A stretch of DNA of 64,000 nucleotides from Benzoatithermus flavus (GCF_037908215.1 NZ_JBBLZC010000014.1:71431-135430), one strand, 5' to 3'; shown: positions 9,060 to 18,309, numbered from the stretch's first letter. The notes: a model not told the origin generated them from the letters alone. Translations and numbers: made by a program.

Positions 9060-9449
9060 ATGAGCTACGTGGCGCTCGCGACCGAGCGTTTCGCCGAGGT
9101 CGTGCGCTTCTACGGCGAGACGCTGGGCTTTCCCACGCTGCAAGCCTGGGATCGCCCGACCGGCAAGGGTGCGGTGTTCGATCTCGGCGGCGGCCTGCGG
9201 CTCGAGGTGCTGGACGCGCCCACGGCGAAGCCGCCGCTGACCTTGCGGCCGGCCGACGATCGCTGCCACCTCGTGATCGAGGTGGCGGACCTCGCCGCCG
9301 CCCGCAGCCACCTCGCGCTGCCCACACCCGAGCCCGTGACGACGAGTTGGGGTGCGCGGCTGTTCCGGCTCCGCGATCCCGATGGCGTCTCGGTCTGGTT
9401 CCTGCAGTGGCTCGAGGCGGAGCGGAGCCCGAGCGACAGCTCGCCCTGA
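9060..9449 (+). CDS. VOC (glyoxalase/bleomycin-resistance) family protein
   Basis: 129 residues with the beta-alpha-beta-beta-beta metal-binding fold of the vicinal oxygen chelate family: FAEVVRFYGETLGF at the start, LRLEVLDAP, CHLVIEVADL in the middle and RLFRLRDPDGVSVWFLQW at the end. The C-terminal RDPDG is the usual signature. Members range from glyoxalase I to dioxygenases and resistance proteins, and nothing here selects among them. It follows ubiX by 7 bases on the same strand and converges with the EamA transporter gene. Confidence 0.8.
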   Translation: MSYVALATERFAEVVRFYGETLGFPTLQAWDRPTGKGAVFDLGGGLRLEVLDAPTAKPPLTLRPADDRCHLVIEVADLAAARSHLALPTPEPVTTSWGARLFRLRDPDGVSVWFLQWLEAERSPSDSSP

Positions 9450-9452
9450 GGC

Positions 9453-10385
9453 TCACGACGCGGCGACGACCGCTGCCTCGCGCGGCGGTGCGGCGCCTTC
9501 CGCCCCGCTTCGCGCCTGGCGCCATTCCAGCGCTATCAGCGCGAAGCCGCTCAGAAGGATCAGCCCCGCGCCTGCGAACACCACGCCCGCCGGGACGTCG
9601 CCCCAGATCAGGAAGCCTAGGACGAAGGACCATAAGAGGCCGGTATACTCGAGCGGTGCCGCCACCGAGGCGGGCGCCCGGCGAATGCCCTCGTAAAGGA
9701 GATACTGGGCGACGAAGCCCGCCCCGCCGACGAGCGCCATCAGCCCGAGCTCGTGCGGGCTCGGCAGCGTCCACCACCAGGGTGCCGCCACGCCGCAGAG
9801 CAGGAGCGAGACGGCGCCGTTCAGGAACATCTGCGCCTCGGTCGTGACTTCGCAGCCGGTCTTGCGGACCAGGATCATGGCGACCGCCCACAAGCCGGCG
9901 CCGAGCAGCAGGACGGCGACGGGCATGACGTCGCGAACCGCCGAGGGCTGACAGGCGAGCACGACGCCGGCGAAGCCGACGACGAGCGCCGTCCAGCGCG
10001 CGAGCGGCACCTGCTCCTTGAGGAAAAGGATGGCCAGCACCGTCGTGATCACCGGCGAGACGTAGTAGATCGTCTCGAGCTCGGCGAGCTGGAGATGGCG
10101 CGCCGCCGCGTAGTAGGCGACCCAGGCGAGGGCGTAGACGACGGCCCCCAGCACGAGTTGGCCTCGCGCCGGCGCCGCCGCGAGGTTGCGCGTGCAGCGG
10201 CGGCCGCCGATCAGCACGCACAAGGGCAGGATCATGGCACTGCGCGCGAACAGGACCTGCCAGGGCGAGAGCTCGGTCACGAGCAGTTTGATGGCGGCAT
10301 CGTGGAGCGAGAACAGGAGCCAGGCAGCGACGATGCAGGCGGTCCCGACGAGGACGCCGCCAGAGCCGTTCACGGGCCGCATCAT
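9453..10385 (-). CDS. EamA/DMT-family transporter
   Basis: 310 residues with ten hydrophobic segments in two repeats of five, as in the drug/metabolite transporter superfamily. Typical phrases are FARSAMILPLCVL, ETIYYVSPVITTVLAILFLKE at the end of the first repeat and APLEYTGLLWSFVLGFLIWGD at the end of the second. It is probably an inner-membrane exporter of amino acids or metabolites. Its ATG at 10385 overlaps the stop of the upstream SET-domain gene (ATGA), so the pair is translationally coupled. A second ATG is adjacent at 10382. Confidence 0.9.
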   Translation of the reverse strand: MMRPVNGSGGVLVGTACIVAAWLLFSLHDAAIKLLVTELSPWQVLFARSAMILPLCVLIGGRRCTRNLAAAPARGQLVLGAVVYALAWVAYYAAARHLQLAELETIYYVSPVITTVLAILFLKEQVPLARWTALVVGFAGVVLACQPSAVRDVMPVAVLLLGAGLWAVAMILVRKTGCEVTTEAQMFLNGAVSLLLCGVAAPWWWTLPSPHELGLMALVGGAGFVAQYLLYEGIRRAPASVAAPLEYTGLLWSFVLGFLIWGDVPAGVVFAGAGLILLSGFALIALEWRQARSGAEGAAPPREAAVVAAS

Positions 10386-10996
10386 CCCATCCGCCTCCCC
10401 TGCGGCACGACCACCCGGAGCGAGGCTCCGCCGTGCATCTGCGCGGCATCGGCGGCGGCGAACGGACCGACCACGCCGCGCTCGAGATAGAAGGCACGCA
10501 GGCTTGCCGGCAGCTCGCGGAACGGCCCGATCTCGCCGCGGCAGCGGGGCGAGCCACAGGCGCAGCGCAGCCGCTCGCGCGGGTTCGTGATGTAGGTCGA
10601 GTAGTCGTAGGTGAGCTGCTCGCCGGGCTCGACGTCCTTGAGCGCTATGAGCCGATAGCCCCGCGCGGTGAGCCGGATGCCGGCCGAAGGCTCGCAGGCG
10701 TGGTTGATCAGGTCGTCGATGCTGCCGTGCGGCAGGAGATAGCGATCGGTGTCGATCTGAAAGCAGTGCGTGGCGAGATCCAGCCCGAACGACATGACCT
10801 GGGCGTAGGTGAAGCTGGGCTCGTAGTAGTCACCGTCCTCGTCGACGACGAGAGCCGAGCCTTCCGGAAAGCCTCTGGCAGCAAAGATGCCGAGGCCACA
10901 TCCCTCCGTCTCGCCAATATAGATGTATCTGCATTTAGAAATTTTACGATAAATATAGTCGATGTCGATGGGAGGAACAGTTTTCAGCTTTCTCAT
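10382..10996 (-). CDS. SET-domain protein (putative lysine methyltransferase)
   Basis: 204 residues. A SET domain fills residues ~25-150: CGLGIFAARGFPEGS at the start, the knot motif DDLINHACEPSAGIRL, then GEQLTYDYSTY. A post-SET cysteine cluster follows (CACGSPRCRG). In eukaryotes these bind S-adenosylmethionine and methylate lysines; bacterial ones are scattered and mostly uncharacterised. The first ~30 codons, rich in Ile, Lys and Tyr, lie in AT-rich DNA unlike the rest of the region. The ATG at 10996 has GGAG upstream; a longer open frame to 11296 looks spurious. It is coupled by a 4-base overlap to an EamA transporter. Confidence 0.85.
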   Translation of the reverse strand: MRKLKTVPPIDIDYIYRKISKCRYIYIGETEGCGLGIFAARGFPEGSALVVDEDGDYYEPSFTYAQVMSFGLDLATHCFQIDTDRYLLPHGSIDDLINHACEPSAGIRLTARGYRLIALKDVEPGEQLTYDYSTYITNPRERLRCACGSPRCRGEIGPFRELPASLRAFYLERGVVGPFAAADAAQMHGGASLRVVVPQGRRMG

Positions 10997-11138
10997 TATG
11001 CCGCTCCAGAGCTTTGTTCTTCCGCAGCTTGCCCCACTCGAGCGTGAGGCGACACGCGAGGTCGATTTCGCTCCGTTCAGCCGCTGCCACCGCGAGCGGC
11101 CACAACCAGCCGCCGCCAGAGCGGCGTCGAGCCTCCGG

Positions 11139-13709
11139 TCATCCGAACCCGCTCCGACGCCGCGCGAGGGACACCACCTTCGGGTCGTCCACGGTCCAGG
11201 GCAGCAGCTCCCGCAGCAGAGCAGCGAGCTCGGCGAGCCGATAAGGCTTGCCGAGCCGCGGCAGATCGAGCGTGGCCCCTTCGGGCAGCTCGGCATAGCC
11301 GGTCGCGAGCAGCACCGGCAGGCCGGGTCGCAGCTCGCGCACCTCCCGCGCCAGGGCCGCCCCAGTCATTCCCGGCATGGCATAGTCGGTGATGACGAGG
11401 TCGATGTCGGTGCGCTCGCGCAGAAGCTCCAGGGCTTCCTGACCGGAATCGGCCTCCATCACGCTATGGCCGAGCTCGTCGAGCATGGCCACGGTGCCCA
11501 TCCGCACGAGCGCGTCGTCGTCGACGACCAGAATGGTCGCGGAACGCTCGGAGGCGTGGATCGGCTCGGCCGACGCAGCCTCTTCGGCAGCAATGCGCCC
11601 GACCTCCGCGACCGGCAGCCACAAGGTGGCCGTGGTACCTTCTCCGAGCCGACTCGTGAGCTGGAGCGTACCGCCCGACTGGGCGGCGAGGCCGTGCACC
11701 ATCGACAGGCCGAGGCCCGTGCCCCTGCCTGGCCCCTTGGTCGAGAAGAACGGCTCGACAGCGCGTCGCAGCGTGGTCGCGTCCATGCCGACCCCGACGT
11801 CGATCACGTCGATCCGCACGTAGTCGCCGGGAGCCAGCCCGGCAGGATGGGCGAACCCGACCGTGTCTCTCGCGAGGGCGATGGTCAGCGTGCCGCCCGT
11901 GGGCATGGCGTCGCGCGCATTGACCGCGAGGTTCAAGAGCGCCAGCTCGAGCTGGTGCGGGTCGACCCGTGCGGCCGGCAGATCCTGGGGTGCTTCGATC
12001 CGGATGCAGACCAAGGGTCCGACCGAGCGCTGCAGGAGATCGGCGAGGCCCTGCACCAACTCCGGCAGGTCGACGGCCCGAGGCTGCAGATCCTGGCGTC
12101 GCGCGAAGGCGAGCAGGCGCTGGGTGAGCGTGGCGCCACGCTCGGCCGCCTGGATGGCACCTCCGATCAGGCGCAGCGCCTTGGGATCGCCGGCGAGGCG
12201 GTTCCTCAGGAGGTCGAGGTTGGTGAGAACCGCCATGAGCAGGTTGTTGAAGTCGTGCGCGACCCCACCGGTGAGCTGGCCCACCGCATCCACCTTCTGC
12301 GCCTGGAAGAGCTGGGCCAGGGCGGACTCGCGCTCCTGCGTGCGCTCCTCGACCCGGCGCTCGAGCTCGGCGTTGAGCCGCTCGAGCTCCGCCTTGGCCG
12401 CCGCGAGGCTCTCGAGCGCCTCACGCTCCTGCTTGCGGACCTCGCGCAGCGCCGTCATCTCGGCCGTGATGTCGGTGGCGGTGCCACGATAGCCCTGGAA
12501 GCTGCCGTCGGGTCCGAGGACGGGCTTGCCCGCGACCCGCAGCGAGCGCATGTCGCCGCCGTTCGGGTGTAGCAGGTGACAGAGCACGTCGCGGAAGGGC
12601 AAGGCCGCCTCGATCACGGCAGCCTGCCTCGCCCGCTGCTCGGGATCGGGTGGCTCCAGGACGGCGTGCAGCGGCTGGCCCAACGCGTGCTGCGGGCTCA
12701 GGCCCGTGGCACGGCGGAAATGCTCGGAGAGGTAGGTGAGCCGGAGTGCCGCGTCGGTTTCCCAGATCCAGTCCGAGGACGCCTCGGCGATGTCGCGAAA
12801 GCGCGCCTCGCTCGTACGGATCGCAACCGTGGAGCGCCTGATGCTGCCGAGCACGATCCGGGTGAACAGGCTGAACACGGCGAGCGAGCCCAGCAGTGCC
12901 GGAATGAGCCAGGCGAGCTGGGCGCGACCCGGGCGCCAGGGCTCCCAGACGATCTCGCGCACGACCTCGCCCGAGGGCCCTGCGAGCGACACGTGGGTGT
13001 ACTCCGGCGGCGTGGTGCCGGGAGGTGCGAAGCTCGGGTCGCGAAAGCCGAACTCGGCTGCGAGTTCGTCGAGAAAAGCCTCGTCGAGGCACTTGGCGAA
13101 CACCAGCAGTGCCGGTGGCCCGTCCGGCAGGCTCACCGTTGTACCTGGCTGAGGCACGATCGGGCTTGCGGCAGAGACGAAGAGGCCCCCCTCGCCCGGC
13201 AAGACGGTGACGGTCGGCACCGGCTCGGCTCCGCTGTGGCTCGCCCGCGCCTGCGCCAGGAGCCGGGACAGGGACGGCCCCAGCACCATCGCAGCCGCAT
13301 CGGTAGCGCGCTCGCCGCGCACCCAACCGATCCGCGGCCGATCATCGCCGGTCACGACCAACGCCACGTCGTAGCCGAAGGTCTTGTAGATGTAGGGCCC
13401 GATGTTCTCGTCGGCCCACGCCTCGTTCAGCTCGAGCGATAGAAACCGGACCGCATCGGTCCACCAGCCATAATCGCGGACATTGGTGGCGATCGCCTTC
13501 TCGAGGCTCTGGATCGCATGAGCGACCGCCCGCTGCTCGCCCTGTGCCTGCAGCTCGTCCTGCCGGCGGCTGCCGAGATAGACCGCTGCCGCTACGATCA
13601 TGAGAGCGGCGGCGATGAGGGCCGCAAGGGAAGCGACCACCCGCATGTCGTGGAGCGAGCCCGACCTGTTGTTTCTGCTCCTCCATGTGCCGATTCCGGC
13701 AACACCCAT
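11139..13709 (-). CDS. CHASE4-PAS hybrid sensor histidine kinase with C-terminal receiver
   Basis: About 856 residues. Order: first membrane helix (~22-45); periplasmic CHASE4-like sensor (~55-260, with DYGWWTDAVRF and YIYKTFGYD); second helix near 285-310; PAS domain (~330-450); coiled coil; HisKA with phosphoacceptor H485 (GGVAHDFNNLL); HATPase with DVGVGM and GTGLGLSM; receiver with D775 (ITDYAMPG). It senses an unknown extracellular cue and passes phosphate to its own receiver. ATG 13709 is preferred because a GGGAG lies about ten bases upstream; ATG 13775 is also possible. No response regulator with an output domain is adjacent. Confidence 0.9.
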   Translation of the reverse strand: MGVAGIGTWRSRNNRSGSLHDMRVVASLAALIAAALMIVAAAVYLGSRRQDELQAQGEQRAVAHAIQSLEKAIATNVRDYGWWTDAVRFLSLELNEAWADENIGPYIYKTFGYDVALVVTGDDRPRIGWVRGERATDAAAMVLGPSLSRLLAQARASHSGAEPVPTVTVLPGEGGLFVSAASPIVPQPGTTVSLPDGPPALLVFAKCLDEAFLDELAAEFGFRDPSFAPPGTTPPEYTHVSLAGPSGEVVREIVWEPWRPGRAQLAWLIPALLGSLAVFSLFTRIVLGSIRRSTVAIRTSEARFRDIAEASSDWIWETDAALRLTYLSEHFRRATGLSPQHALGQPLHAVLEPPDPEQRARQAAVIEAALPFRDVLCHLLHPNGGDMRSLRVAGKPVLGPDGSFQGYRGTATDITAEMTALREVRKQEREALESLAAAKAELERLNAELERRVEERTQERESALAQLFQAQKVDAVGQLTGGVAHDFNNLLMAVLTNLDLLRNRLAGDPKALRLIGGAIQAAERGATLTQRLLAFARRQDLQPRAVDLPELVQGLADLLQRSVGPLVCIRIEAPQDLPAARVDPHQLELALLNLAVNARDAMPTGGTLTIALARDTVGFAHPAGLAPGDYVRIDVIDVGVGMDATTLRRAVEPFFSTKGPGRGTGLGLSMVHGLAAQSGGTLQLTSRLGEGTTATLWLPVAEVGRIAAEEAASAEPIHASERSATILVVDDDALVRMGTVAMLDELGHSVMEADSGQEALELLRERTDIDLVITDYAMPGMTGAALAREVRELRPGLPVLLATGYAELPEGATLDLPRLGKPYRLAELAALLRELLPWTVDDPKVVSLARRRSGFG

Positions 13710-14037
13710 CGATTTACGTCTCCCGGTCTGGCGATCGGTCTGCACGGGCGTCAGAATCTGGTCACGACCATGCATCGGCGGCTCGACCAATCGGGCGCCG
13801 CATCGAGGACTGACAACCTGCCCCCGACGAGCAGATGTTGCACCTTTGTACGTTGGAATTGCCTCCCGCTCATCGATCTTCTCTTCTTAGCTTACTCCAC
13901 TCCGGCAAATCAACAACTTCCGGTAGGCATACGTCATACCTTGAAGGTTATATGCTACCGGAGCAGCATACCCGAGGAGCGGTTTGTCACAGATGGGTGG
14001 AAAACAGGGACAGACGGCGAGAAACGCGGGTCGGCCG
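13710..14037. other. AT-rich gap with an imperfect inverted repeat
   Basis: No convincing gene. It lies between the kinase start and the FRG-gene stop, both on the minus strand. Bases ~13855-13975 are markedly AT-richer than the neighbourhood and hold the inverted repeat listed separately. I see a few weak promoter-like hexamers on the minus strand but none I would call. Confidence 0.5.
13920..13961. repeat. Imperfect inverted repeat, 11-base arms with one bulge
   Basis: Left arm CCGGTAGGCATA (13920-13931) pairs with right arm TATGCTACCGG (13951-13961), with one extra G in the left arm and a 19-base loop. It sits downstream of the FRG gene and upstream of the kinase. It may be an RNA hairpin or an operator; there is no T-run to make it a standard terminator. 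Confidence 0.5.
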
Positions 14038-14835
14038 TCACCACAGCCACTCGGCCACCCAACGCTGATGGGCACAGAGACCGGGTAGATCGGGAAACAG
14101 CTTCTCCGTCTCGACGCCGAGCCGGCTGAGCTGCCGCAGGATCGTGAGCCGGCAAGCGCCGGGTACGATGATCCGGGTGAGATCGAGCCCCTGCTCGTCG
14201 GCCGCCTCGGTGAAGGGGCGGGCCGAGATCTCCTGCTCGAAGCTGAACAGCCCTTCTTGCGAAGCGAAGCGCATCGAGATCATGGGCGGGCTGAACAGGA
14301 CGATGCCGGGTGCCCGCGGTTCGTTGTCCGCTATCAGGCCGCGGCCATCCGGGTGCATGGCCCGCACCCGGCCAAGCGGCAGGACGTGATCGTCCACGTC
14401 CGGCTCCTTGCCGAGCTGCCAGACGAACACGCTCACGTCGACCCAGTCGTCGGCATATTCTTGGCGGTTGCGGTCGGTCGCCGCGAAATAGAGGGCGACC
14501 AGCGGGTTGCGGGACCAGTCGAGGAGCCGGGTCGGAAGCTGGTAGTGCTGCGCCACTGCGAGCCAGCTCAGATGGCAGTCGGGCACGAACTCGAGGAACG
14601 GCAGCGAGCGCCGCTGGAACGCCTCGATCAGCCGTGCCTCGTACTGCCACAGCTCGAACCGCGGAGCTTGGCCGAGTTGCTGGCGGATGCGCCGGTTGCG
14701 TTGCCAGGACCGCACCACCGTCGGGCGCATGTCCTCGACCGGGTCCTTGGCGCCGCGAAAGCAGGCGGCTCCGCTAGCGACCCTGTTGATGAGCTCGATG
14801 TACTGGGTAAGGGAGCCGACCTGGACCTCGCGCAC
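14038..14835 (-). CDS. FRG-domain protein
   Basis: 265 residues. The FRG domain (named after a Phe-Arg-Gly motif, here CFRGAKD at ~26-31) runs over the N-terminal part with the hallmark AQHYQLPTRLLDWSRNPLVALYFA at ~95-120. The C-terminal half holds RFASQEGLFSFE, typical of the same family. Its biochemical function is unsettled; such genes turn up in accessory and defence neighbourhoods (family knowledge, loosely remembered). The start is GTG at 14835 with a GGAG nearby. It stands alone, with an AT-rich hairpin region downstream and an acyltransferase upstream. Confidence 0.85.
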   Translation of the reverse strand: MREVQVGSLTQYIELINRVASGAACFRGAKDPVEDMRPTVVRSWQRNRRIRQQLGQAPRFELWQYEARLIEAFQRRSLPFLEFVPDCHLSWLAVAQHYQLPTRLLDWSRNPLVALYFAATDRNRQEYADDWVDVSVFVWQLGKEPDVDDHVLPLGRVRAMHPDGRGLIADNEPRAPGIVLFSPPMISMRFASQEGLFSFEQEISARPFTEAADEQGLDLTRIIVPGACRLTILRQLSRLGVETEKLFPDLPGLCAHQRWVAEWLW

Positions 14836-14914
14836 GCTTCATCTCCGGGCCGGGCAGCCGGCGCTGGCGCGAGAACGCGCGGTGGCAGCCGTGGTTCCGG
14901 CCCGGCCGGGAAGA

Positions 14915-15817
14915 TCAGCCCAGCGGGGCGCCGAGCCGCGCCAAGGGGCGGCGACGGCGCTCGATCCTGGGATGCCGGCGGCTCGCGCGCGGCAGCTCGT
15001 GCTCGACATGGTGCTGGAGCATCCGTACCGCCTCGGCCGGATCCTCGGGCAGGTCACGGGCGTCGATCGGCAGGCCCATGGTGAGTTCGAACCTGGCGCC
15101 GCGCTTGTTGAGCAGTTCGTGGAACAGGGTGATGTCGCGCAGCTCGTGGCTGATCTGCGAGAGCGCGTAGAACGAGGCGCTGTTACGGGCGCGGATGTGG
15201 AGCGGCAGGATCGGGGCCTCGAACTTGCGCGCAATTGTTACGACCGTGGGCAGCCAGGGTCGCTCCCTGAGGCCCCGCCAGTGCATGTAGGCGAGCCGGC
15301 CCGAGGGGAAGAACACGAGCGCGGCCTCCTTGCGGAACGCGGCCGCGATCTCGGTGAGGATGCGCCGGCTGCCGGCGGTGGTGCGCCTGCTCTTGACCCA
15401 CTCGACCGGGATGAACAGCTCCGCGAAGGAAGGGGCCAGGCGCAGCGCGTCGCCGTTCGCCAGGATTTTCAGATCCTCGCGGATCGGGCTGAGCGCGCGC
15501 CAGACCGCCACCCCGTCGGCGAGACCGGTCGGATGGTTGGCGGCGACGATCACCCGGCCCTGTGCGGGTAGGCGCGACAGACCCAAGGAGCGCACCTGCA
15601 GGTCGAGCTCGGCCGCGGCGTAGTCGAGAATGGCAGGGCCGCTCATGCCCTGGATGCGATCGATCGCCTCACGGGCCTGGTAATAACCGAGCCGCGGGTA
15701 GAGCACCCGGCGCAGCAGCCAACGGGTGCCGGCATGCTGGAACAGCGTCGGCGCCCGCTCCTCGATCAGGGCATCGACGATGTGGCGCTCGCTTCCGGCA
15801 TCTGCGCTCGACGACAT
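14915..15817 (-). CDS. PlsC/hemolysin-type acyltransferase
   Basis: 300 residues. It has the acyltransferase motif NHPTGLADG (His-x5-Asp, the spacing seen in the 'putative hemolysin'/OlsF-like branch rather than the usual His-x4-Asp) at ~98-106, and FFPSGRLAYM at ~170, corresponding to the FPEG motif. It probably transfers acyl chains to a lysolipid or amino-lipid at the inner membrane. There is no long transmembrane helix, and the C-terminus is Arg-rich. ATG at 15817. Likely an OlsA-like or COG3176-like enzyme; the acceptor is not known. Confidence 0.82.
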   Translation of the reverse strand: MSSSADAGSERHIVDALIEERAPTLFQHAGTRWLLRRVLYPRLGYYQAREAIDRIQGMSGPAILDYAAAELDLQVRSLGLSRLPAQGRVIVAANHPTGLADGVAVWRALSPIREDLKILANGDALRLAPSFAELFIPVEWVKSRRTTAGSRRILTEIAAAFRKEAALVFFPSGRLAYMHWRGLRERPWLPTVVTIARKFEAPILPLHIRARNSASFYALSQISHELRDITLFHELLNKRGARFELTMGLPIDARDLPEDPAEAVRMLQHHVEHELPRASRRHPRIERRRRPLARLGAPLG

Positions 15818-15987
15818 GGACCCCGTTGCTCGTCGCGGGGAATTGCTGGGCCATCCTGCAGTCGATGGCAGCCGCCGGCAAGGACCATTGCCAAAGCCTG
15901 TCGGCGCTGCGAGATAACGACAGCCTTCGGATGCGTCAACCGCAGGCGCTCGCGCAGGTTCCCAAGAAGCGGCCTCGGGCCGGAGCC

Positions 15988-16407
15988 ATGACCTACGGAA
16001 CGGATCATCGAGAGCGCGGTCATCTTCTGGCGTTCCTGCTGGGCGCGCTCGTCGTGATCGCCTGGATGGTCGGGCTCGCGGTCACGCTCGCGATCGCCGG
16101 GGCGAAGGAGGAGCGCTCGGGCACGCTGCTCGCGGTGTTTCCGCGCGGCCTCGGCGAGACCGAGGTGCTGGCCCGCGTGGCGCACGCCGACGGGGTGGTC
16201 ATGCGCGGTACCTGGCTCGCCAATGTCTGGCAGGTCCACGGCGAGGGCGAGCGCTTCGCGGGCGCGCTGCGCGCCCAGGGTGCGATGCTGGTGCTGCCGC
16301 CGCTGCCCTACGACAGCTTCGGCGCTGGCGGCTGCGGCTACGGTGCCGTCGAGCCGCTGAAGGCACCGCGCGTTCCGGTGGCAGCACCGGTCAGCCGGGA
16401 CTCCTGA
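15988..16407 (+). CDS. Membrane-anchored hypothetical protein
   Basis: 139 residues, not recognised. There is one strong N-terminal helix (HLLAFLLGALVVIAWMVGLA) followed by a soluble domain with GTLLAVFPRGLGETEVLARV, GVVMRGTWLANVWQVHG and GAMLVLPPLPYDS. This suggests an anchored domain on the periplasmic side with two copies of an alternating hydrophobic strand pattern. An ATG at 15931 in the same frame would add 19 residues; neither start has a convincing ribosome site. It is divergent from the acyltransferase and convergent with the enolase-family gene. Confidence 0.6.
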   Translation: MTYGTDHRERGHLLAFLLGALVVIAWMVGLAVTLAIAGAKEERSGTLLAVFPRGLGETEVLARVAHADGVVMRGTWLANVWQVHGEGERFAGALRAQGAMLVLPPLPYDSFGAGGCGYGAVEPLKAPRVPVAAPVSRDS

Positions 16408-16421
16408 GCGGCCCGGCACCA

Positions 16422-17531
16422 TCAGTCGACGACGAGCGTGGCAGCACCGACCCGGCGCTGCTCGATCGCGTCCCAGTTCCAGTCGATCCCGAGTCCCGGC
16501 TCCTCGGGCGGAATCGCCATGCCGTCGTGAATGCTGACCCCGTCGAGCGCGATCTCGTCGAGCTGCGGAATGTGCTCGACCCAACGCCCGTTGGGCACGG
16601 CCGCCGCCAGCGAGACGTGCAGCTCCATGAGGAAATGCGGCGCCACCGGCAGGCCGAAGGTCTCGGCGAGGTGCGCCACCTTGAGCCAGGGCGTGATGCC
16701 GCCGATGCGCGCGACGTCGACCTGGACCACGCCGCACGCCTCGCGCACGAGATATTCCTTGAACTGGCCGGGGCTGTAGAGCGATTCGCCGACCGCGAGC
16801 GGAATCCTCGTGGCGGCGGCGAGCCGCGCGTGGCCGGCGACGTCGTCGGCAGGAAGCGGCTCCTCGAGCCAGGCGAGGTCGAGCTCCTCGAGCGCTCGTG
16901 CGCGGCGGAGCGCCTGATCGGGGGTGAGACCCTGGTTGGCATCGACCATGAGCTCGAAGGCGGAGCCCACGGCCTCGCGCACGGCCGCGACCCGCGCCAC
17001 GTCCTCGGCCACGCCGGGCTTGCCGATCTTGAGCTTCGCCCCTTTGAAGCCGCGCTCCTTGGCCTCCAGCGCCTCCTCGACCAGCTCGTCTACCGAGAGC
17101 TGCAGCCAGCCGCCTTCGGTCGTATAGGCCGGCACCCTCTCCTGCGCGCCCCCTGCGAGCACGTAGAGCGGCAGCTCCGCCCGCCGGCAGCGCAGGTCCC
17201 AAAGGGCCGTGTCGATCGCCGCCAGCGCCAGCGAGGTGACGGCACCGGGCCAGGTGGCATGCATCCTGAACAGGAGTGCCCGCCAGATGTCCTCGATCAT
17301 GTCGGCGTCGCGGCCGATCAGCATCGGCGCCAGATGATCGCGGATCAGCCGCACCACCGAGGAGCCGCCGGTGCCGATCGTGTAGCTGTAGCCGGTGCCC
17401 ACGGCACCGTCGCGATCATAGAGCCGGACGATCGGCGTCTCCTGGCTGACGAAGGCCTGGATCGCGTCGGTGCGCACCACCTTCGGCGCCAGATCGACCA
17501 TCAGGATCTCCACGCGCTCGATGGCGGGCAC
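16422..17531 (-). CDS. Mandelate racemase/muconate lactonizing (enolase superfamily) enzyme
   Basis: 369 residues. An N-terminal capping domain precedes a beta-barrel with the KxK base pair (GAKLKIGK, ~165), metal ligands Asp (LMVDANQG), Glu (WLEEPLP) and Glu (AVGESLYS), and a C-terminal His (VAPHFLMELH, ~295). The family abstracts a proton alpha to a carboxylate; likely substrates are sugar acids or amino-acid derivatives, not decidable here. The start is GTG at 17531, supported by GAGGAGG 8 bases upstream. It stands alone without catabolic neighbours. Confidence 0.9.
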   Translation of the reverse strand: MPAIERVEILMVDLAPKVVRTDAIQAFVSQETPIVRLYDRDGAVGTGYSYTIGTGGSSVVRLIRDHLAPMLIGRDADMIEDIWRALLFRMHATWPGAVTSLALAAIDTALWDLRCRRAELPLYVLAGGAQERVPAYTTEGGWLQLSVDELVEEALEAKERGFKGAKLKIGKPGVAEDVARVAAVREAVGSAFELMVDANQGLTPDQALRRARALEELDLAWLEEPLPADDVAGHARLAAATRIPLAVGESLYSPGQFKEYLVREACGVVQVDVARIGGITPWLKVAHLAETFGLPVAPHFLMELHVSLAAAVPNGRWVEHIPQLDEIALDGVSIHDGMAIPPEEPGLGIDWNWDAIEQRRVGAATLVVD

Positions 17532-17628
17532 GGGCCGGGCCTCCTCGTTTCGTCCGTCGCGGTCACGGCAGGATGCACGACGCCCCGCCCACGATCAACC
17601 GCGGGCACCTTTCCACCCCGGCGATGCC

Positions 17629-18309
17629 TCAATCGCTCGGCCGCGCCGGCCGCAGCCACTGGCGCTGGACGCAACCCCGCCGCTCGGCGGGTGTGACGAA
17701 GCAGTGCCAATCATGGACCCTGCGGTCCACGATCAGCACGTCGCCGGCGCGCAGGATGCCGCCGATCGGGGTGTCGAGGCCGGGTCCCTGCCGGTAGCGG
17801 ACGTCCTGCAGGGCGACGAAGGCCCGCCGCGGCCACAGGAGGACGGCATCGGCCATCCTGTCGGTGGCGCGGGCCTGCCGGGCGGGAATCCCTGCCGGAG
17901 CATCGTCCGCCGGAATAGCCAGCTTCGTGGCGAGGCTCGCCCGAGCGGACGGCAAGGCCACCGCAGCCCGCATCTCCGCTGGAGCAGCTTCGCCCTCGGC
18001 TACCGGGTCGAGACCGTCGTCCAGCGCCAGCAGCGGTTCGGTCCGGCTCTCCGAGCGGGCGGCGGCCAAGGCCGCGATCTGCGTGCGCAGCTCCGAGAGG
18101 GCCGGGGTAATGGCCGCAATGGCCTGCTCGAGGTCGGCGAGACGCGGCCGAAGCGCCTCGTCCAACGGCTGCGGCGCGCAGATTCCTGGTGCAGGCTGCA
18201 CGGGTTCCGGCTCCGCGTGCGACGTCGAGGCGTCGAGGGCTCCCAAGAGCAAGACCGCGGTCGCCGCACCGGCCATCGAGCCTAGAGCAAGCACCACCAG
18301 CTCGCGCAT
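17629..18309 (-). CDS. Membrane-anchored protein with C-terminal SH3-like domain
   Basis: 226 residues. An N-terminal helix (LVVLALGSMAGAATAVLLLGAL) is followed by a coiled-coil stretch (~55-85, LADLEQAIAAITPALSELRT), a loose Ala/Pro region and a C-terminal bacterial SH3-like fold (VRYRQGPGLDTPIGGILRAG...HDWHCFV, ~175-220). SH3b domains often bind peptidoglycan, so an envelope role is plausible (inference). ATG 18309 was preferred to the upstream ATG at 18387 because GAGGGAGG lies 5 bases before it. Confidence 0.65.
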   Translation of the reverse strand: MRELVVLALGSMAGAATAVLLLGALDASTSHAEPEPVQPAPGICAPQPLDEALRPRLADLEQAIAAITPALSELRTQIAALAAARSESRTEPLLALDDGLDPVAEGEAAPAEMRAAVALPSARASLATKLAIPADDAPAGIPARQARATDRMADAVLLWPRRAFVALQDVRYRQGPGLDTPIGGILRAGDVLIVDRRVHDWHCFVTPAERRGCVQRQWLRPARPSD

